Numbered from the stretch's first letter, positions 7,367-16,939 are shown. The stretch: DNA of 45,328 nt from Candidatus Babelota bacterium (GCA_013286935.1 JABDES010000009.1:1-45328), one strand, 5' to 3'. Program-made: numbers and translations. The notes: generated by a model from the sequence alone, not told the origin.

Positions 7367-9631
7367 ATGAAAAAGCATTTACACCAACAAGGTCAAAATC
7401 GAACAGTACTATGGATAATGCCATTCATTGGATATATCTGGTTGATAGTAGCAACAATCATAGCCTATTACCCATCATTACATTACCCTTTCCAATTTGA
7501 CGATCTTGCCAATATAACAAAACACTTTAATATTCGCCATTATAATCTAAAACAGCTTTTCTTCTCTGGAACACGATGGATCTCGTATTGGCTTAATTCT
7601 ATGTATTACAATATCGCAATGTTTGATCCGTACGTATATCGTCTTGGAAATTTGGGCATCCATCTATTAAATGGACTGCTCCTATTCACCGTAGCTCAAT
7701 TCATTTTACAACGCTCATCTATACGATTTATCAAACTTAACTATTTTAGCATTTCACTTATAACGACCATCCTATTCCTACTGCATCCAGTACAAACACA
7801 AACGGTTTCCTATGTAATTCAAGGGCAGCTAGAAGGACTTGCTACATTAAGCATCCTTATTATGATCTATCTATTTTTACAATTTGCCACACATACCGAT
7901 ACGATACGGTGGCTTTTTTGTGTATTGCTATTTCTATCCGGAATACTATCATGCGGTACAAAGGAGATTACGATAGTCACGCCAATGCTGATCGCCATGG
8001 TTGATTGGTTTTTTATTGCTTCTGGCCGTTGGTCATCATTTAAGTCCCGCATTGCCATCCATTCTTCATTGTTTTTCTTGATAACCGGCTTATATCTTTA
8101 TTTTCTTAAGCCACAATTCTTCCTTTCTATTCTCGGACTTACCTATTACGTTAAAAATAATATCGGCAACGTTATAACTCACAATCCCGCGGACAAAATT
8201 TCACCTTTATTATTTCTTATTTCACAATTTAAAGTCATCCTTCACTATCTTTTTATCTTTCTATGGCCGCGGTCTATTAGCGTTGAATATGACTGGATGG
8301 TGGTCAGAAGTTTTTTTGCACCAGACTGCTTACTTCCTCTAGGGGCCCTTGGCCTACTTGCGCTAGGCACAGCTTATGTGTGGTCAAAACATAAGACGCA
8401 TCCAATCGTTTTTGGGGCTTTATGGTTTGCGATTTGCATAGCACCACGTAGCAGCATAATGCCATCACCAGAGCTTTTGGTTGACTATAAAACCTATCTA
8501 GCCTCTATTGGATGGCTCCTTGTTATTGCAATCCTCTTTGTATATCTCGTTGACTATGTAATACACGTAACTGCTGTAAGCCTGCCCATTGCAAAACATC
8601 TCGTAATGAAACTTATTGGCACACAAGCCTTCGCTTTGCTTTTAATTATTGCAACGATGCAACGCAATACGGTTTGGCGCTCCGGATTAGAATTTTGGGG
8701 GAGCATGATAGACCATTCTCCAACAAGCGCATTTGGCAAAGCGCGTGCATTCAATAACTACGGGGTAGAGTTATCACAAAATTTTGGTAAGTTTGCAGAA
8801 TCAATCCCGTACTACCAAAAAGCAATTTCAATGGACAGTAACTACGTTGATCCTTGTAATAATTTAGCCGTTTCTTATGGACAATTAGGAGACATTGATA
8901 ATGCAATTGCAGCGCTTGGCAAAGCGCTTAAAATTAACCCAACATACCCAGAAGGTTATAACAATCTTGCCTCATTTTTGATGCAAAAAAATGATTTTGA
9001 TCAAGCGAAAATAGCACTTTCTCACGCTATTCAACTACGCCCATATTACGGCAAAGCACTGTTTAATCTTGGTCGAATACATATGATCAAACATAATGAC
9101 ACAGCCACAGCATGGCAATACATCAAAAAAGCATGCATGCACGGTGATTTTGATACAGACTTGTGTTTTGCGCACTACGGTAAATTAAGTTTAATGCTTG
9201 AAAAATATGATGACGCTCGCACTGCTTATACCAAGCTATTGCAGCTAGATCAAAATAATCTTGAAGGTTACTTAGGGCTTGCAGCTACTCATTTAGCGCT
9301 CAAAGAATACGACCAAGCCATTGATCGCTATCATTATATTACTGAACGATTCCCAGATAACAAGCAGGCATGGCAAGGAGTTGGAGAGTGTTATTTTATA
9401 AAAAATAAAATAGAAAAGGCCCTAGATTGCTTTTTAAAATCAAGAAAAGAACCGCTTGTTAATGCCGGATACGTTTTCTCACGTCTTGCAGCTTGCTATG
9501 AAAAACTTGGGCAGCCAGCGAATGCTTATAAGGTGCTTACCGAACTTTTACATTACGATATTGACACAAATCTGATGAGTCAAGTACAAAAACTGTGTGT
9601 TAACTTAAAAGAACAGTATCATTTAAGTTAA
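7367..9631 (+). CDS. Polytopic membrane protein with C-terminal TPRs, TMTC-like GT-C glycosyltransferase candidate
   Basis: The 754 residues fall into two parts. The first ~430 contain about ten hydrophobic membrane segments, with an early luminal or periplasmic loop carrying FQFDDLANI, a placement like the acidic motif of GT-C glycosyltransferases. Then comes LHPVQTQTVSYVIQGQ, which matches the HPVHTEAVA-type motif of the TMTC / DUF1736 group. From about residue 460 to 745 there are six or seven tetratricopeptide repeats (for example NNLAVSYGQLGDIDNAIAAL and NNLASFLMQKNDFDQAKIAL). TMTC proteins in animals are O-mannosyltransferases; bacterial members are mostly uncharacterised, so transferase activity is an inference. 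The gene stands alone with its own promoter region. Confidence 0.85.
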   Translation: MKKHLHQQGQNRTVLWIMPFIGYIWLIVATIIAYYPSLHYPFQFDDLANITKHFNIRHYNLKQLFFSGTRWISYWLNSMYYNIAMFDPYVYRLGNLGIHLLNGLLLFTVAQFILQRSSIRFIKLNYFSISLITTILFLLHPVQTQTVSYVIQGQLEGLATLSILIMIYLFLQFATHTDTIRWLFCVLLFLSGILSCGTKEITIVTPMLIAMVDWFFIASGRWSSFKSRIAIHSSLFFLITGLYLYFLKPQFFLSILGLTYYVKNNIGNVITHNPADKISPLLFLISQFKVILHYLFIFLWPRSISVEYDWMVVRSFFAPDCLLPLGALGLLALGTAYVWSKHKTHPIVFGALWFAICIAPRSSIMPSPELLVDYKTYLASIGWLLVIAILFVYLVDYVIHVTAVSLPIAKHLVMKLIGTQAFALLLIIATMQRNTVWRSGLEFWGSMIDHSPTSAFGKARAFNNYGVELSQNFGKFAESIPYYQKAISMDSNYVDPCNNLAVSYGQLGDIDNAIAALGKALKINPTYPEGYNNLASFLMQKNDFDQAKIALSHAIQLRPYYGKALFNLGRIHMIKHNDTATAWQYIKKACMHGDFDTDLCFAHYGKLSLMLEKYDDARTAYTKLLQLDQNNLEGYLGLAATHLALKEYDQAIDRYHYITERFPDNKQAWQGVGECYFIKNKIEKALDCFLKSRKEPLVNAGYVFSRLAACYEKLGQPANAYKVLTELLHYDIDTNLMSQVQKLCVNLKEQYHLS

Positions 9632-9800
9632 CACACATAAAAGCCAGATAGGTGCTTCATTACTGCAATCCCTTCTAAGCTCGCCATCAATGCTAATAGT
9701 CTTTTGGTAAAAATGCAAGGTATGGTGTATTGCAAAAAAATATGTTACCCTACCCAAAGTCATGTATTTTTGTATATTATTTTCAAAAGGAGTTGGTTCT

Positions 9801-10547
9801 ATGACTATAGGTCGCAATAATAGATTACTATTTTTATGCACTGTCGGCATGTTATTAAATAGCGTTCTAACATCAAATCTCTTTTGCATTCAACAAGATT
9901 CTAAAGCGGGAGCTAGAACAAAAACGTCCAATAAAAAAACCGCCCTCAATGCAAAGAAAGTTGTCGGCACCGATGCCAAGAAAAAAAATCCTGATGCCAC
10001 TAAAACTCAGGAGCGAAACCAAAAAACATTGAATAGGCTGGGGCAACATTTATCGGATAATTTCGAAAGCATTAACATTATTCGTGCAACATTTACCCTC
10101 AATAAACCAGATAAAAAGGAAGATTTAGACCGCTGGTTACAACAGATTTCTCATGCCTATAAGATCTCTCTTGACACATGCAACGACCTTACTCAAAATC
10201 TGCCAACTGAGGATCTTGAAGTCGTAGTAGATCAGGAGAGCAATAGTGTGCAAGCTTTACTTCGCTGGAAAAATAATGAATACCTAAGCGATGGCTTTTT
10301 GCAAATTACATTTGGCGCCTCAGATTGCTGTCCTTGTTGCTATCCAGAATGCGAATGTCCAAAAAGAAATGCGAACGGAAAATGCGGTTGCAGCAAACCA
10401 ACTCCACAACCGGAAGCAGTTATAACGATTGACCCTGTAGCTGATGAAAACAATGATGGCTCAGTAGCTGTCGATGACAAATGTGCTTGTGGAAAACCAA
10501 AACCAAAGCCGCTGCCTGCACCAACCTCACCACAACCAACCCCGTAA
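9801..10547 (+). CDS. Exported protein of unknown function with a Cys-rich cluster
   Basis: Not assigned to a family. The 248 residues start with a signal peptide (LLFLCTVGMLLNSVLTS), followed by a Lys/Thr/Ala-rich basic linker, a helical-looking middle (TLNKPDKKEDLDRWLQQISHAYKIS) and a Cys cluster (CCPCCYPECECPKRNA...CGC) near residues 187-212. A second short CACGKPKPK motif lies close to the end and the tail is Pro-rich. The clustered Cys could bind metal or form disulfides; this cannot be decided from sequence. The ATG at 9801 is chosen because AAAAGGAG lies 10 bases before it; an upstream in-frame ATG at 9762 lacks this. A strong hairpin terminator follows. Confidence 0.8.
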   Translation: MTIGRNNRLLFLCTVGMLLNSVLTSNLFCIQQDSKAGARTKTSNKKTALNAKKVVGTDAKKKNPDATKTQERNQKTLNRLGQHLSDNFESINIIRATFTLNKPDKKEDLDRWLQQISHAYKISLDTCNDLTQNLPTEDLEVVVDQESNSVQALLRWKNNEYLSDGFLQITFGASDCCPCCYPECECPKRNANGKCGCSKPTPQPEAVITIDPVADENNDGSVAVDDKCACGKPKPKPLPAPTSPQPTP

Positions 10548-10560
10548 GAAATATAACTTT

Positions 10561-10612
10561 TATAGATAAAGCCAATGTCATTTAAACTAAAATGACATTG
10601 GCTTTATCTATA
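10561..10612. terminator. Bidirectional terminator hairpin
   Basis: Perfect 23-base arms (10561-10583 and 10590-10612) with a 6-base loop lie between the stops of the Cys-rich protein gene and the convergent glyA. The arm ends are AT-rich on both strands, so it can serve both genes. Confidence 0.85.
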
Positions 10613-10624
10613 ATTATCTGACAC

Positions 10625-11899
10625 TCAAACCATCAAAGACTGTTCTGACGATTCACAGGTGGTTTGTTTGTGATCAAACAGGGGATATTGGGATACAAAT
10701 GCACAGATTTCTTGTCGTATACTATTCAGCAACATTTCATTCTGAATATTAGTCAAAACTATATCAATCCAATCGGCAATAGTAATAATTTCTTTCCGTC
10801 CAAATCCACGAGTGGTCACTGCCGGCGTCCCAAGTCTTACACCACTTGTAATCCATGGCTTTTGGGGATCATTAGGAATACAGCTCTTGCTTGTATTAAT
10901 GCCAGCTCGCTCTAAAGCAATCTGAGCTTGATGACCAGTAATTCCACGCTTTTGCAGATCAATAACTAATAAGTGATTATCAGTGCCGTTTGAAACGAGA
11001 TCGTATCCGCGAACCATTAGTGCATCTGACAATGTTTTAGCATTTGCAATAACCTGCTCCTGATACATTACAAACTGAGGCAGCAATGCCTCGTAAAATG
11101 ATATCCCTTTTGCTGCAATAACATGCATCAAGGGGCCGCCCTGAACTCCTGGCATTACAGCTCGATCGATTCGCTCAGCCCATTCCATTGAGCATAGAAT
11201 GAGACCACCACGAGGACCTCGTAATGTTTTATGTGTCGTTGCAGTTATAAAATCGGCAATTCCCGCAGGGCTTCGATGCAATCCAGCAACTATCAAACCA
11301 GCGATATGAGCTATGTCCGCCATAAAAAGGGCATCAACCGACTTAGCAATCTGCGCAAATCGTTCGAAATCAATGTCACGAGAATAAGATGAAGCACCAG
11401 CGATAATGAGCTTAGGCTTATGAGCATGAGCAAGTCTTTCAACAGCATCATAATCTATGATGTGAGTTTTTGGATCAACTCCATACGAAACTGCATTATA
11501 TATTTGACCAGAGAAATTAATGGGATGCCCATGAGTCAAATGACCTCCTTCTGGCAAATTCATTCCCAGTATCGTATCTCCGGGTTTGATGGCAGCATGA
11601 TAAACGGCCATATTGGCAGTCGACCCCGAATGAGGCTGCACATTAGCATGCGGCATATTAAATAATTTCTTCGCTCGATCTATGGCTATGAGCTCTATCT
11701 GGTCAACCTCTTGGCAGCCCGCATAGTAGCGCTTACCCGGGTATCCTTCTGCGTACTTGTGGGTTAGGACGCTACCAGTCGCTAAACGAACGGCGTCTGA
11801 TGTGTAATTTTCAGATGCAATAAGATTGATGGTTTCTATTTGTCGTTTTTTTTCAAGGCCGATTATGAAGCTAATTTTTTCATCATTTGATAGTTGCAA
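10625..11899 (-). CDS. glyA: Serine hydroxymethyltransferase
   Basis: PLP-dependent enzyme interconverting serine plus tetrahydrofolate with glycine plus 5,10-methylene-tetrahydrofolate in the cytoplasm; main source of one-carbon units. The 424 residues match the family from end to end: LIASENYTS near the start, YAEGYPGKRYYAGC, the substrate region HLTHG, the PLP-lysine motif TTTHKTLRGPRGG and the VRLGTPAVTTRG signature. Length is normal, with a short extra C-terminal tail. It is divergent from efp, sharing a gap of about 100 bases. Confidence 0.97.
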   Translation of the reverse strand: MQLSNDEKISFIIGLEKKRQIETINLIASENYTSDAVRLATGSVLTHKYAEGYPGKRYYAGCQEVDQIELIAIDRAKKLFNMPHANVQPHSGSTANMAVYHAAIKPGDTILGMNLPEGGHLTHGHPINFSGQIYNAVSYGVDPKTHIIDYDAVERLAHAHKPKLIIAGASSYSRDIDFERFAQIAKSVDALFMADIAHIAGLIVAGLHRSPAGIADFITATTHKTLRGPRGGLILCSMEWAERIDRAVMPGVQGGPLMHVIAAKGISFYEALLPQFVMYQEQVIANAKTLSDALMVRGYDLVSNGTDNHLLVIDLQKRGITGHQAQIALERAGINTSKSCIPNDPQKPWITSGVRLGTPAVTTRGFGRKEIITIADWIDIVLTNIQNEMLLNSIRQEICAFVSQYPLFDHKQTTCESSEQSLMV

Positions 11900-11998
11900 T
11901 GTCCGCCATCCTTTAAGAATTTCTTTTTATTACTTTCTATGATAGAATTATAATAAAAATTTGCCTATTAATCCATATTTGCTCGCAAAGGACTATTA

Positions 11999-12565
11999 GT
12001 GATTGCAACATCCGATTTTAAAAAAGGCGCAAAAATTTTATTTCGTAATGAACCATACATGATTGTTGATTTTCAACACGTCAAGCCCGGCAAGGGAGGG
12101 GCATTTGTTCGAACAAAAATGAAAAATATGATCACAGGCCTTATTTTAGAGGAAACATTTCGGTCTGGTGAAAAGTTTGAAAATCCTGAGCTGCAATATC
12201 ATACAATGCAATTCCTATACTCTGATAATGGGTTATACCATTTTATGGACCAAGAATCATTTGAACAGGTAGCGCTTAGCAAGGATGCAATAGAAGAAGT
12301 AAAAAATTATCTTAAAGAACAGGAAATTTATACCATTCTTTACTTTAAAGAAAAACCAATCACTGTAAATCCCCCTATGTTCATGGAACTATTGATAAAA
12401 GATACACCACCGGGGGTAAAAGGGGATACGGCGCAGGGAGCTGGCTCAAAACCAGCAACGCTTGAAACTGGATTAGTTGTTAACGTTCCTCTTTTTGTAA
12501 ACGAAGGCGATGTATTAAAAATCGACACTCGCGAAGGTAGATATATCGAGCGGGTTAAAAAATAA
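11999..12565 (+). CDS. efp: Elongation factor P
   Basis: Translation factor that relieves ribosome stalling at consecutive prolines. The 188 residues show the three-domain EF-P pattern: an N-terminal KOW-like domain with the tip lysine in the loop KPGKGGAF (about residues 29-36), an OB domain starting with GLILEETFRSGEKFE, and a C-terminal OB domain with the signature GLVVNVPLFVNEGDVLKIDTREG split over residues 157-180. The start is GTG at 11999, preceded by AAAGGA about 8 bases upstream; a TATAAT at 11949-11954 is a likely -10 box. nusB follows after 3 bases. Confidence 0.97.
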   Translation: MIATSDFKKGAKILFRNEPYMIVDFQHVKPGKGGAFVRTKMKNMITGLILEETFRSGEKFENPELQYHTMQFLYSDNGLYHFMDQESFEQVALSKDAIEEVKNYLKEQEIYTILYFKEKPITVNPPMFMELLIKDTPPGVKGDTAQGAGSKPATLETGLVVNVPLFVNEGDVLKIDTREGRYIERVKK

Positions 12566-12568
12566 AAA

Positions 12569-13132
12569 ATGCCCAACAGCCGAGGTTTTGAAATGCTTCT
12601 TGATGATATAGGTCAAAAAATAAATGACTCTGAAGTCATACACCTAATGGATAAAGATAATCCACTACATTGCAATGATCTAAGTCGTCGCGATGTACGG
12701 TCCTTGGTATTCCATCTTTTGTACACCGCAGAAGCATTCAACTATGAGGAGCCCCTTGAAAAGATTGTGGAAGGCTATGACAGCGGATTTTATATTCAGA
12801 TTCCATGTGACAGCGAAGTCTTTAAGACTGTACAAACAATCATCAACAAAAGAGATTTTTTCGATGAACAATACCGAACCTTATTAACTAACTGGCGCTT
12901 TGAACGTATTGGTGTTAGCACAAAACTCATCTTGCGTTATGCCATTTGGGAACTATGCTTTGCAAAGACCGACCCATGTATCGTTATGAACGAAGCAGTA
13001 GAACTTGCAAAATGTTTTGCAGAACATGACGCCTATCGATTTGTAAACGGTATTTTGGACAAGTTCGTCCATGAAAAATCTATGACTACTGAGCCAGGAA
13101 CCTATACAACAATGCAAGAGCTCTCTTTCTAA
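12569..13132 (+). CDS. nusB: Transcription antitermination factor NusB
   Basis: RNA-binding all-helical protein that, with NusE (S10), assists rRNA antitermination. The 187 residues are longer than the usual 130-150 because of an N-terminal extension of about 37. The NusB fold begins at LSRRDVRSLVFHLLYTAEAF and ends with the signature IVMNEAVELAKCF...YRFVNGILDKFV, which carries the conserved EAVELAK...FVNG motif. It is 3 bases downstream of efp and must be co-transcribed. Its stop overlaps the stop of the convergent ndk gene by four bases. No better internal start with a Shine-Dalgarno is obvious. Confidence 0.93.
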   Translation: MPNSRGFEMLLDDIGQKINDSEVIHLMDKDNPLHCNDLSRRDVRSLVFHLLYTAEAFNYEEPLEKIVEGYDSGFYIQIPCDSEVFKTVQTIINKRDFFDEQYRTLLTNWRFERIGVSTKLILRYAIWELCFAKTDPCIVMNEAVELAKCFAEHDAYRFVNGILDKFVHEKSMTTEPGTYTTMQELSF

Positions 13133-13542
13133 GTCAAATCAGGAAAAAACAATCCAAGCTCTTCACAAGCAGTTTCAATTGCATCAGATCCATGGACCGC
13201 GTTCTGCCCAATACTTATCCCAAAGAGCTTTCGTATAGTTCCTTCATCAGCGTCCTGAGGATTTGTGGCGCCCATAAGCCTTCTCCATGCGGCTACGGCA
13301 TTCTCTTTTTCTAGAGCCATCACTATAACTGGGCCGGAAGCTATAAACGAGACCATTTCTGCAAAAAATGGTCTATGGCTATGAACGGCATAAAACCGTT
13401 CCACCTTATCCTTTGTCAAATGTATCTTTTGGAGCCGGAGAATATCAAACATATTCTTTTCTATCAAGGTAATGATATTACCCGTGACGCGTGCCTTGAC
13501 AGCATCCGGCTTGATCATTGCAAATGTACGCTCTTGTATCAT
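13129..13542 (-). CDS. ndk: Nucleoside diphosphate kinase
   Basis: Transfers the gamma-phosphate from ATP to nucleoside diphosphates through a phospho-histidine. The 137 residues are of family length, beginning ERTFAMIKPDAVKA and containing the active-site motif NAVHGSDAIETA with the catalytic His, and the ATP-binding RRLMGATNPQDA. It follows rpsA after 12 bases on the same strand and is probably the second gene of that transcription unit. Confidence 0.97.
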   Translation of the reverse strand: MIQERTFAMIKPDAVKARVTGNIITLIEKNMFDILRLQKIHLTKDKVERFYAVHSHRPFFAEMVSFIASGPVIVMALEKENAVAAWRRLMGATNPQDADEGTIRKLFGISIGQNAVHGSDAIETACEELGLFFPDLT

Positions 13543-13554
13543 ATATAGCTATCC

Positions 13555-15405
13555 TTATTTAGAAGTCTTATCATTCTTGCTCATAGCCTCTTCAAGCGCT
13601 ATCTGCAACGTGCTTTTCAAACGAGATTGCGGCGCAGCTTGAGCCTGTGTTACTTGAGGTTGCTCATCACTAGTCTGCTGGCTAACGGCAGAACGCTGTG
13701 GATGCGCTTGACGATCTTGTTTTTTACGCTCTGCTGCCGGCCTAGATTGCTCATCTTTTCTAGGCTCAAGCCGCATGCTTAAACCAAGCTTATGTTCCTC
13801 TTTATTTACATTGACTACTCGGAATCGTTCCTTTTGGCCTACTTTTAACACCTCTTCTGCGCGCTTTCCTTGATCTTCTTGTAATGTTGAGTTGTGAATA
13901 AGCCCTTCTATACCAGAAGAAAGGCGAACAAAGGCTCCAAAATTTGTAATTTTTGAAACTTCACCATCCACTATAGAAGCTACCGGGTAGTCTTGCTCTG
14001 CCGTATCCCAAGGATCAGCTTGTAACTGCTTGATACCAAGCGAAATACGCTTATGGTCCGGATCTATTGCCAAGATTCGCGCCTCAACCTCCTGCCCTAC
14101 CTTATATCGGTTTGCCGGATGATCTACATGCTCAGTCCATGAAAGATCCGATATGCGCACTAACCCGTCTATCCCTGGTATAAGCTGCACGAATACACCA
14201 AAGTCAATAATATTACTGATCTTACCCTTAATGGTTTGGCCAACCTTAAACTCTTGACTGATCGTTTCCCACGGGCCTTTTTCAAGCTGTTTGATGCTGA
14301 GCGACATACGTCGATGCACTTTATCTATGGATACCACAATAACCTCAATCTCCTGTCCTACAGAAAAACGATTATGCAGGTTATTGATACGATCGGTCCA
14401 AGATATTTCTGAAATATGCACAAGCCCCTCAATCCCAGGAGCAACCTCCACAAAGAGGCCATAGTCCGTTATGCTAGCGATGGCTCCCTTGATGCGATCT
14501 CCCACCTTAAGACGCTGATCAATGTCCGCCCATGGATTTTCTGTTAATTGTTTGAGCCCAAGCGATATTTTTTCGTGTTCTTTATCAAACGAAAGAACCT
14601 TAACGGTAATCATATCTCCTATCTTTACCATTTCACTAGGATGAGCTATGCGTCCCCATGTCATATCAATAATATAAAGCAGGCCATCTACCCCGCCTAT
14701 ATCAATAAATACGCCGTAGTTCGTAATATTTTTCACTACCCCTTGAATGATTTGGCCTTCTTGCAACGTATCAAGGATTTTTTTACGAGCATCAGAGCGC
14801 TGAGAGCTTAAATATTTACGACGAGATATGATGACATTGCCACGCTTTTTATTAATTTTTAATATATAGGCCGCAATAGATTGTCCTACATATTGATCAA
14901 AGTCAGTGACACGCTGTAAGTCTATTTGTGAGCCTGGTAAAAATGCCGGAATGCCAATATCAACGTTAAGGCCACCCTTAACTTTATGAGTTACCATCCC
15001 CTCAACCGGCTTGTTTTCCTCAAAAAGCTTAACAATTGCATCCCATGCACGCATTGCTTTTGCTTGCTCATATGACAACACAACAGTGCCATCAATATTT
15101 TCAAGTGTTTCGAGCAGGACTTCTATCTCCTGACCTTCTCTAAGATTTTTTAATTCATGAGCAGTAAATTCATATTTTGGCACCAGGCCGCGTGATTTAT
15201 AACTAATGTCAACAAGTACGCCATCTGAATCTATTCTTACTATAAATCCCTTGACTATCTTACCAGGCTGAAAGCCTTTCAATAATCCGCTATAAAGAGC
15301 TGCAATCTCTTCGTGAGATTCCGGAGATATTATAAATTGCGCCTCAGGAACTACCTTACTTTTTGTATGCGCAAATTGTTCGGGACGTATAACTTCTTTT
15401 GACAT
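13555..15405 (-). CDS. rpsA: 30S ribosomal protein S1
   Basis: RNA-binding ribosomal protein that helps recruit mRNA. The 616 residues contain six S1 (OB-fold) domains, each recognisable by its GxxxxGxVxxIxxxGxFVxx entry. The first two are the diverged ribosome-binding domains; domains 3 to 6 are typical RNA-binding copies (GVFIDIGGVDGLL, GLFVEVAPGIEGLVHISE and so on). A Gln/Ala/Arg-rich disordered tail of about 80 residues follows. The start at 15405 is preceded by CAGGAG at a good distance; the upstream in-frame ATG at 15444 has none. A strong promoter lies about 130 bases upstream. ndk follows. Confidence 0.95.
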   Translation of the reverse strand: MSKEVIRPEQFAHTKSKVVPEAQFIISPESHEEIAALYSGLLKGFQPGKIVKGFIVRIDSDGVLVDISYKSRGLVPKYEFTAHELKNLREGQEIEVLLETLENIDGTVVLSYEQAKAMRAWDAIVKLFEENKPVEGMVTHKVKGGLNVDIGIPAFLPGSQIDLQRVTDFDQYVGQSIAAYILKINKKRGNVIISRRKYLSSQRSDARKKILDTLQEGQIIQGVVKNITNYGVFIDIGGVDGLLYIIDMTWGRIAHPSEMVKIGDMITVKVLSFDKEHEKISLGLKQLTENPWADIDQRLKVGDRIKGAIASITDYGLFVEVAPGIEGLVHISEISWTDRINNLHNRFSVGQEIEVIVVSIDKVHRRMSLSIKQLEKGPWETISQEFKVGQTIKGKISNIIDFGVFVQLIPGIDGLVRISDLSWTEHVDHPANRYKVGQEVEARILAIDPDHKRISLGIKQLQADPWDTAEQDYPVASIVDGEVSKITNFGAFVRLSSGIEGLIHNSTLQEDQGKRAEEVLKVGQKERFRVVNVNKEEHKLGLSMRLEPRKDEQSRPAAERKKQDRQAHPQRSAVSQQTSDEQPQVTQAQAAPQSRLKSTLQIALEEAMSKNDKTSK

Positions 15406-15532
15406 TAAGACAAACTCCTGACCGTCTGGCGTAAGACGCACCATCCAACAATTGTGATGCGTGTTTTGGGATTTATTTGATATTTTTAATATACAAACGC
15501 TACTACATTCTGCGTTTCATATTGCTCGATTG

Positions 15533-15561
15533 AGTATATCATGAGTTATATAACTTAACAA
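15533..15561 (-). promoter_or_regulatory. Sigma-70-type promoter for rpsA-ndk
   Basis: On the minus strand TTGTTA (15556-15561) is followed after 17 bases by TATACT (15533-15538), close to consensus. The predicted leader before the rpsA start is about 120 bases, long enough for feedback control as known for rpsA elsewhere; no specific structure was identified. Confidence 0.6.
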
Positions 15562-15670
15562 ATTGTGCTGTTTTGCATGATTACATCGGTTTTTTGAAAA
15601 AAAAGACTAAAGTAATCACTGTCATAACTTTTTGCTCTAACCACATTTTTACAGATAAATTCACTCTCTA

Positions 15671-15699
15671 TTGGTATTAGCAAGTCAGCTTATGATAAT
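15671..15699 (+). promoter_or_regulatory. Possible promoter for the beta-helix protein gene
   Basis: TTGGTA (15671-15676), 17-base spacer, GATAAT (15694-15699), about 25 bases before the start codon at 15725. The rest of the 15406-15724 gap holds only the rpsA promoter and AT-rich sequence; no other gene or RNA is seen. Confidence 0.4.
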
Positions 15700-15724
15700 G
15701 TCAATACAAAAAGGAGCTATGTAA

Positions 15725-16939
15725 ATGAGGCTCATACAAAAATTAATGACCTACTGTTTGCTCGAACTCATTATATGTATTGTCAAAGCTGGAGGCGCAC
15801 CCGATTCTATTTTAGAACAAGCAGCTCTTGGCCCTAGAGACACTCTGGCATTTACAGGATCTGTAGGATCTGGCGCATTCTCTCAAGGAGGAGGACAGCA
15901 AGGGCGCCCCTTATTAGTAACTACCCTTAAGGATAATTATGAAGGGGGATCTTTGCGATGGGCGCTTTCTCAACCTTATCCGCGGACTATTACATTTGCA
16001 GTTGGAGGCACTATTAGCCTTAACAATGATCTTATTATAGTTGAACCCTGCGTTACAGTGGATGCATCCACTGTACCTGGCGGAATCACAATAACAAACG
16101 GTACAATTCGCATATTTAATGTATATGATGTCATACTTCGCTACATACGCGTACGACCCGGCTATGAGCTTGCCCTTCATGGGAATACAAATAAAACAAG
16201 TGGGAAAGATCGAGAGGCTCTATCTATACAGCAGAGCGCATTTATTATGATTGATCATTGCTCGCTATCCTGGAGTGTTGGTACAGCATTAACAGTATCT
16301 AACTCTAGCTTTATTACGATACAAAGATCTATTATAGCTGAACCCTTATCAAACTTCAGACCTTCGTATTACGCAACCCCTCTTATTAGGTCCAACAGCT
16401 TTGAAGTGTCATTAGTTGAAAATCTATTAAGCTTTTTCCCTGACGTAGGTATCGAACTGTTTTCACCAGGCAATAAAATGGTCCGCGCAAGCATGGTAAA
16501 CAACTATATCTGCCGTTACGGATCAGTTGCTATTCAATTCGCCCTTGGATCAGCTCCGGCTGAATATCACCTATATGACAATCTTTTTGCTTACCCTGAA
16601 AAGACAGATTCTGTAGCGGTGGCAGTTGTGCCAATTGATCCTTCTCTTGCTGAAGATACTCGAGAAGTACGCGACGTAAAAATGTATTTAAGTGAAAATC
16701 GATTTCCCACCGTAAGCAACGACTCCTTTCAAAATGATTGGTATTTTGTTCGTACAAATTTTAACCCGGAAATCCTTGAAGCAATTAAATCAGGCAATCA
16801 GCTTTTTAGAACTCATTTTATTGATCCTTTTTCGGCCCTATTAGTCCCAGAACATGTATTAAGTCAAGTTGGCGCATCGCTTCCCGCACGCGACTTGATT
16901 GATCGGCGTATCATTAAAGCCATAAGCGAACACCGTTAA
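15725..16939 (+). CDS. Exported right-handed beta-helix protein, pectate-lyase-like
   Basis: A 404-residue protein with a hydrophobic signal-like N-terminus (LMTYCLLELIICIVKAGG). It continues with VTTLKDNYEGGSLRWAL and ITFAVGGTISLNNDLIIVEPCVTVDAS, which match the VTNLNDSGPGSLR...VFDVSGTI...TIDG opening of polysaccharide lyase family 1 / pectate lyase superfamily proteins. VILRYIRVRPG and MIDHCSLSWSVG match the following coils, including the WxxD/HCSxSW site that is conserved in these lyases. A polysaccharide-degrading role is plausible but activity is not proven. AAGGAG lies about 11 bases before the ATG. A weak bulged hairpin follows at about 16954-16980. Confidence 0.8.
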   Translation: MRLIQKLMTYCLLELIICIVKAGGAPDSILEQAALGPRDTLAFTGSVGSGAFSQGGGQQGRPLLVTTLKDNYEGGSLRWALSQPYPRTITFAVGGTISLNNDLIIVEPCVTVDASTVPGGITITNGTIRIFNVYDVILRYIRVRPGYELALHGNTNKTSGKDREALSIQQSAFIMIDHCSLSWSVGTALTVSNSSFITIQRSIIAEPLSNFRPSYYATPLIRSNSFEVSLVENLLSFFPDVGIELFSPGNKMVRASMVNNYICRYGSVAIQFALGSAPAEYHLYDNLFAYPEKTDSVAVAVVPIDPSLAEDTREVRDVKMYLSENRFPTVSNDSFQNDWYFVRTNFNPEILEAIKSGNQLFRTHFIDPFSALLVPEHVLSQVGASLPARDLIDRRIIKAISEHR

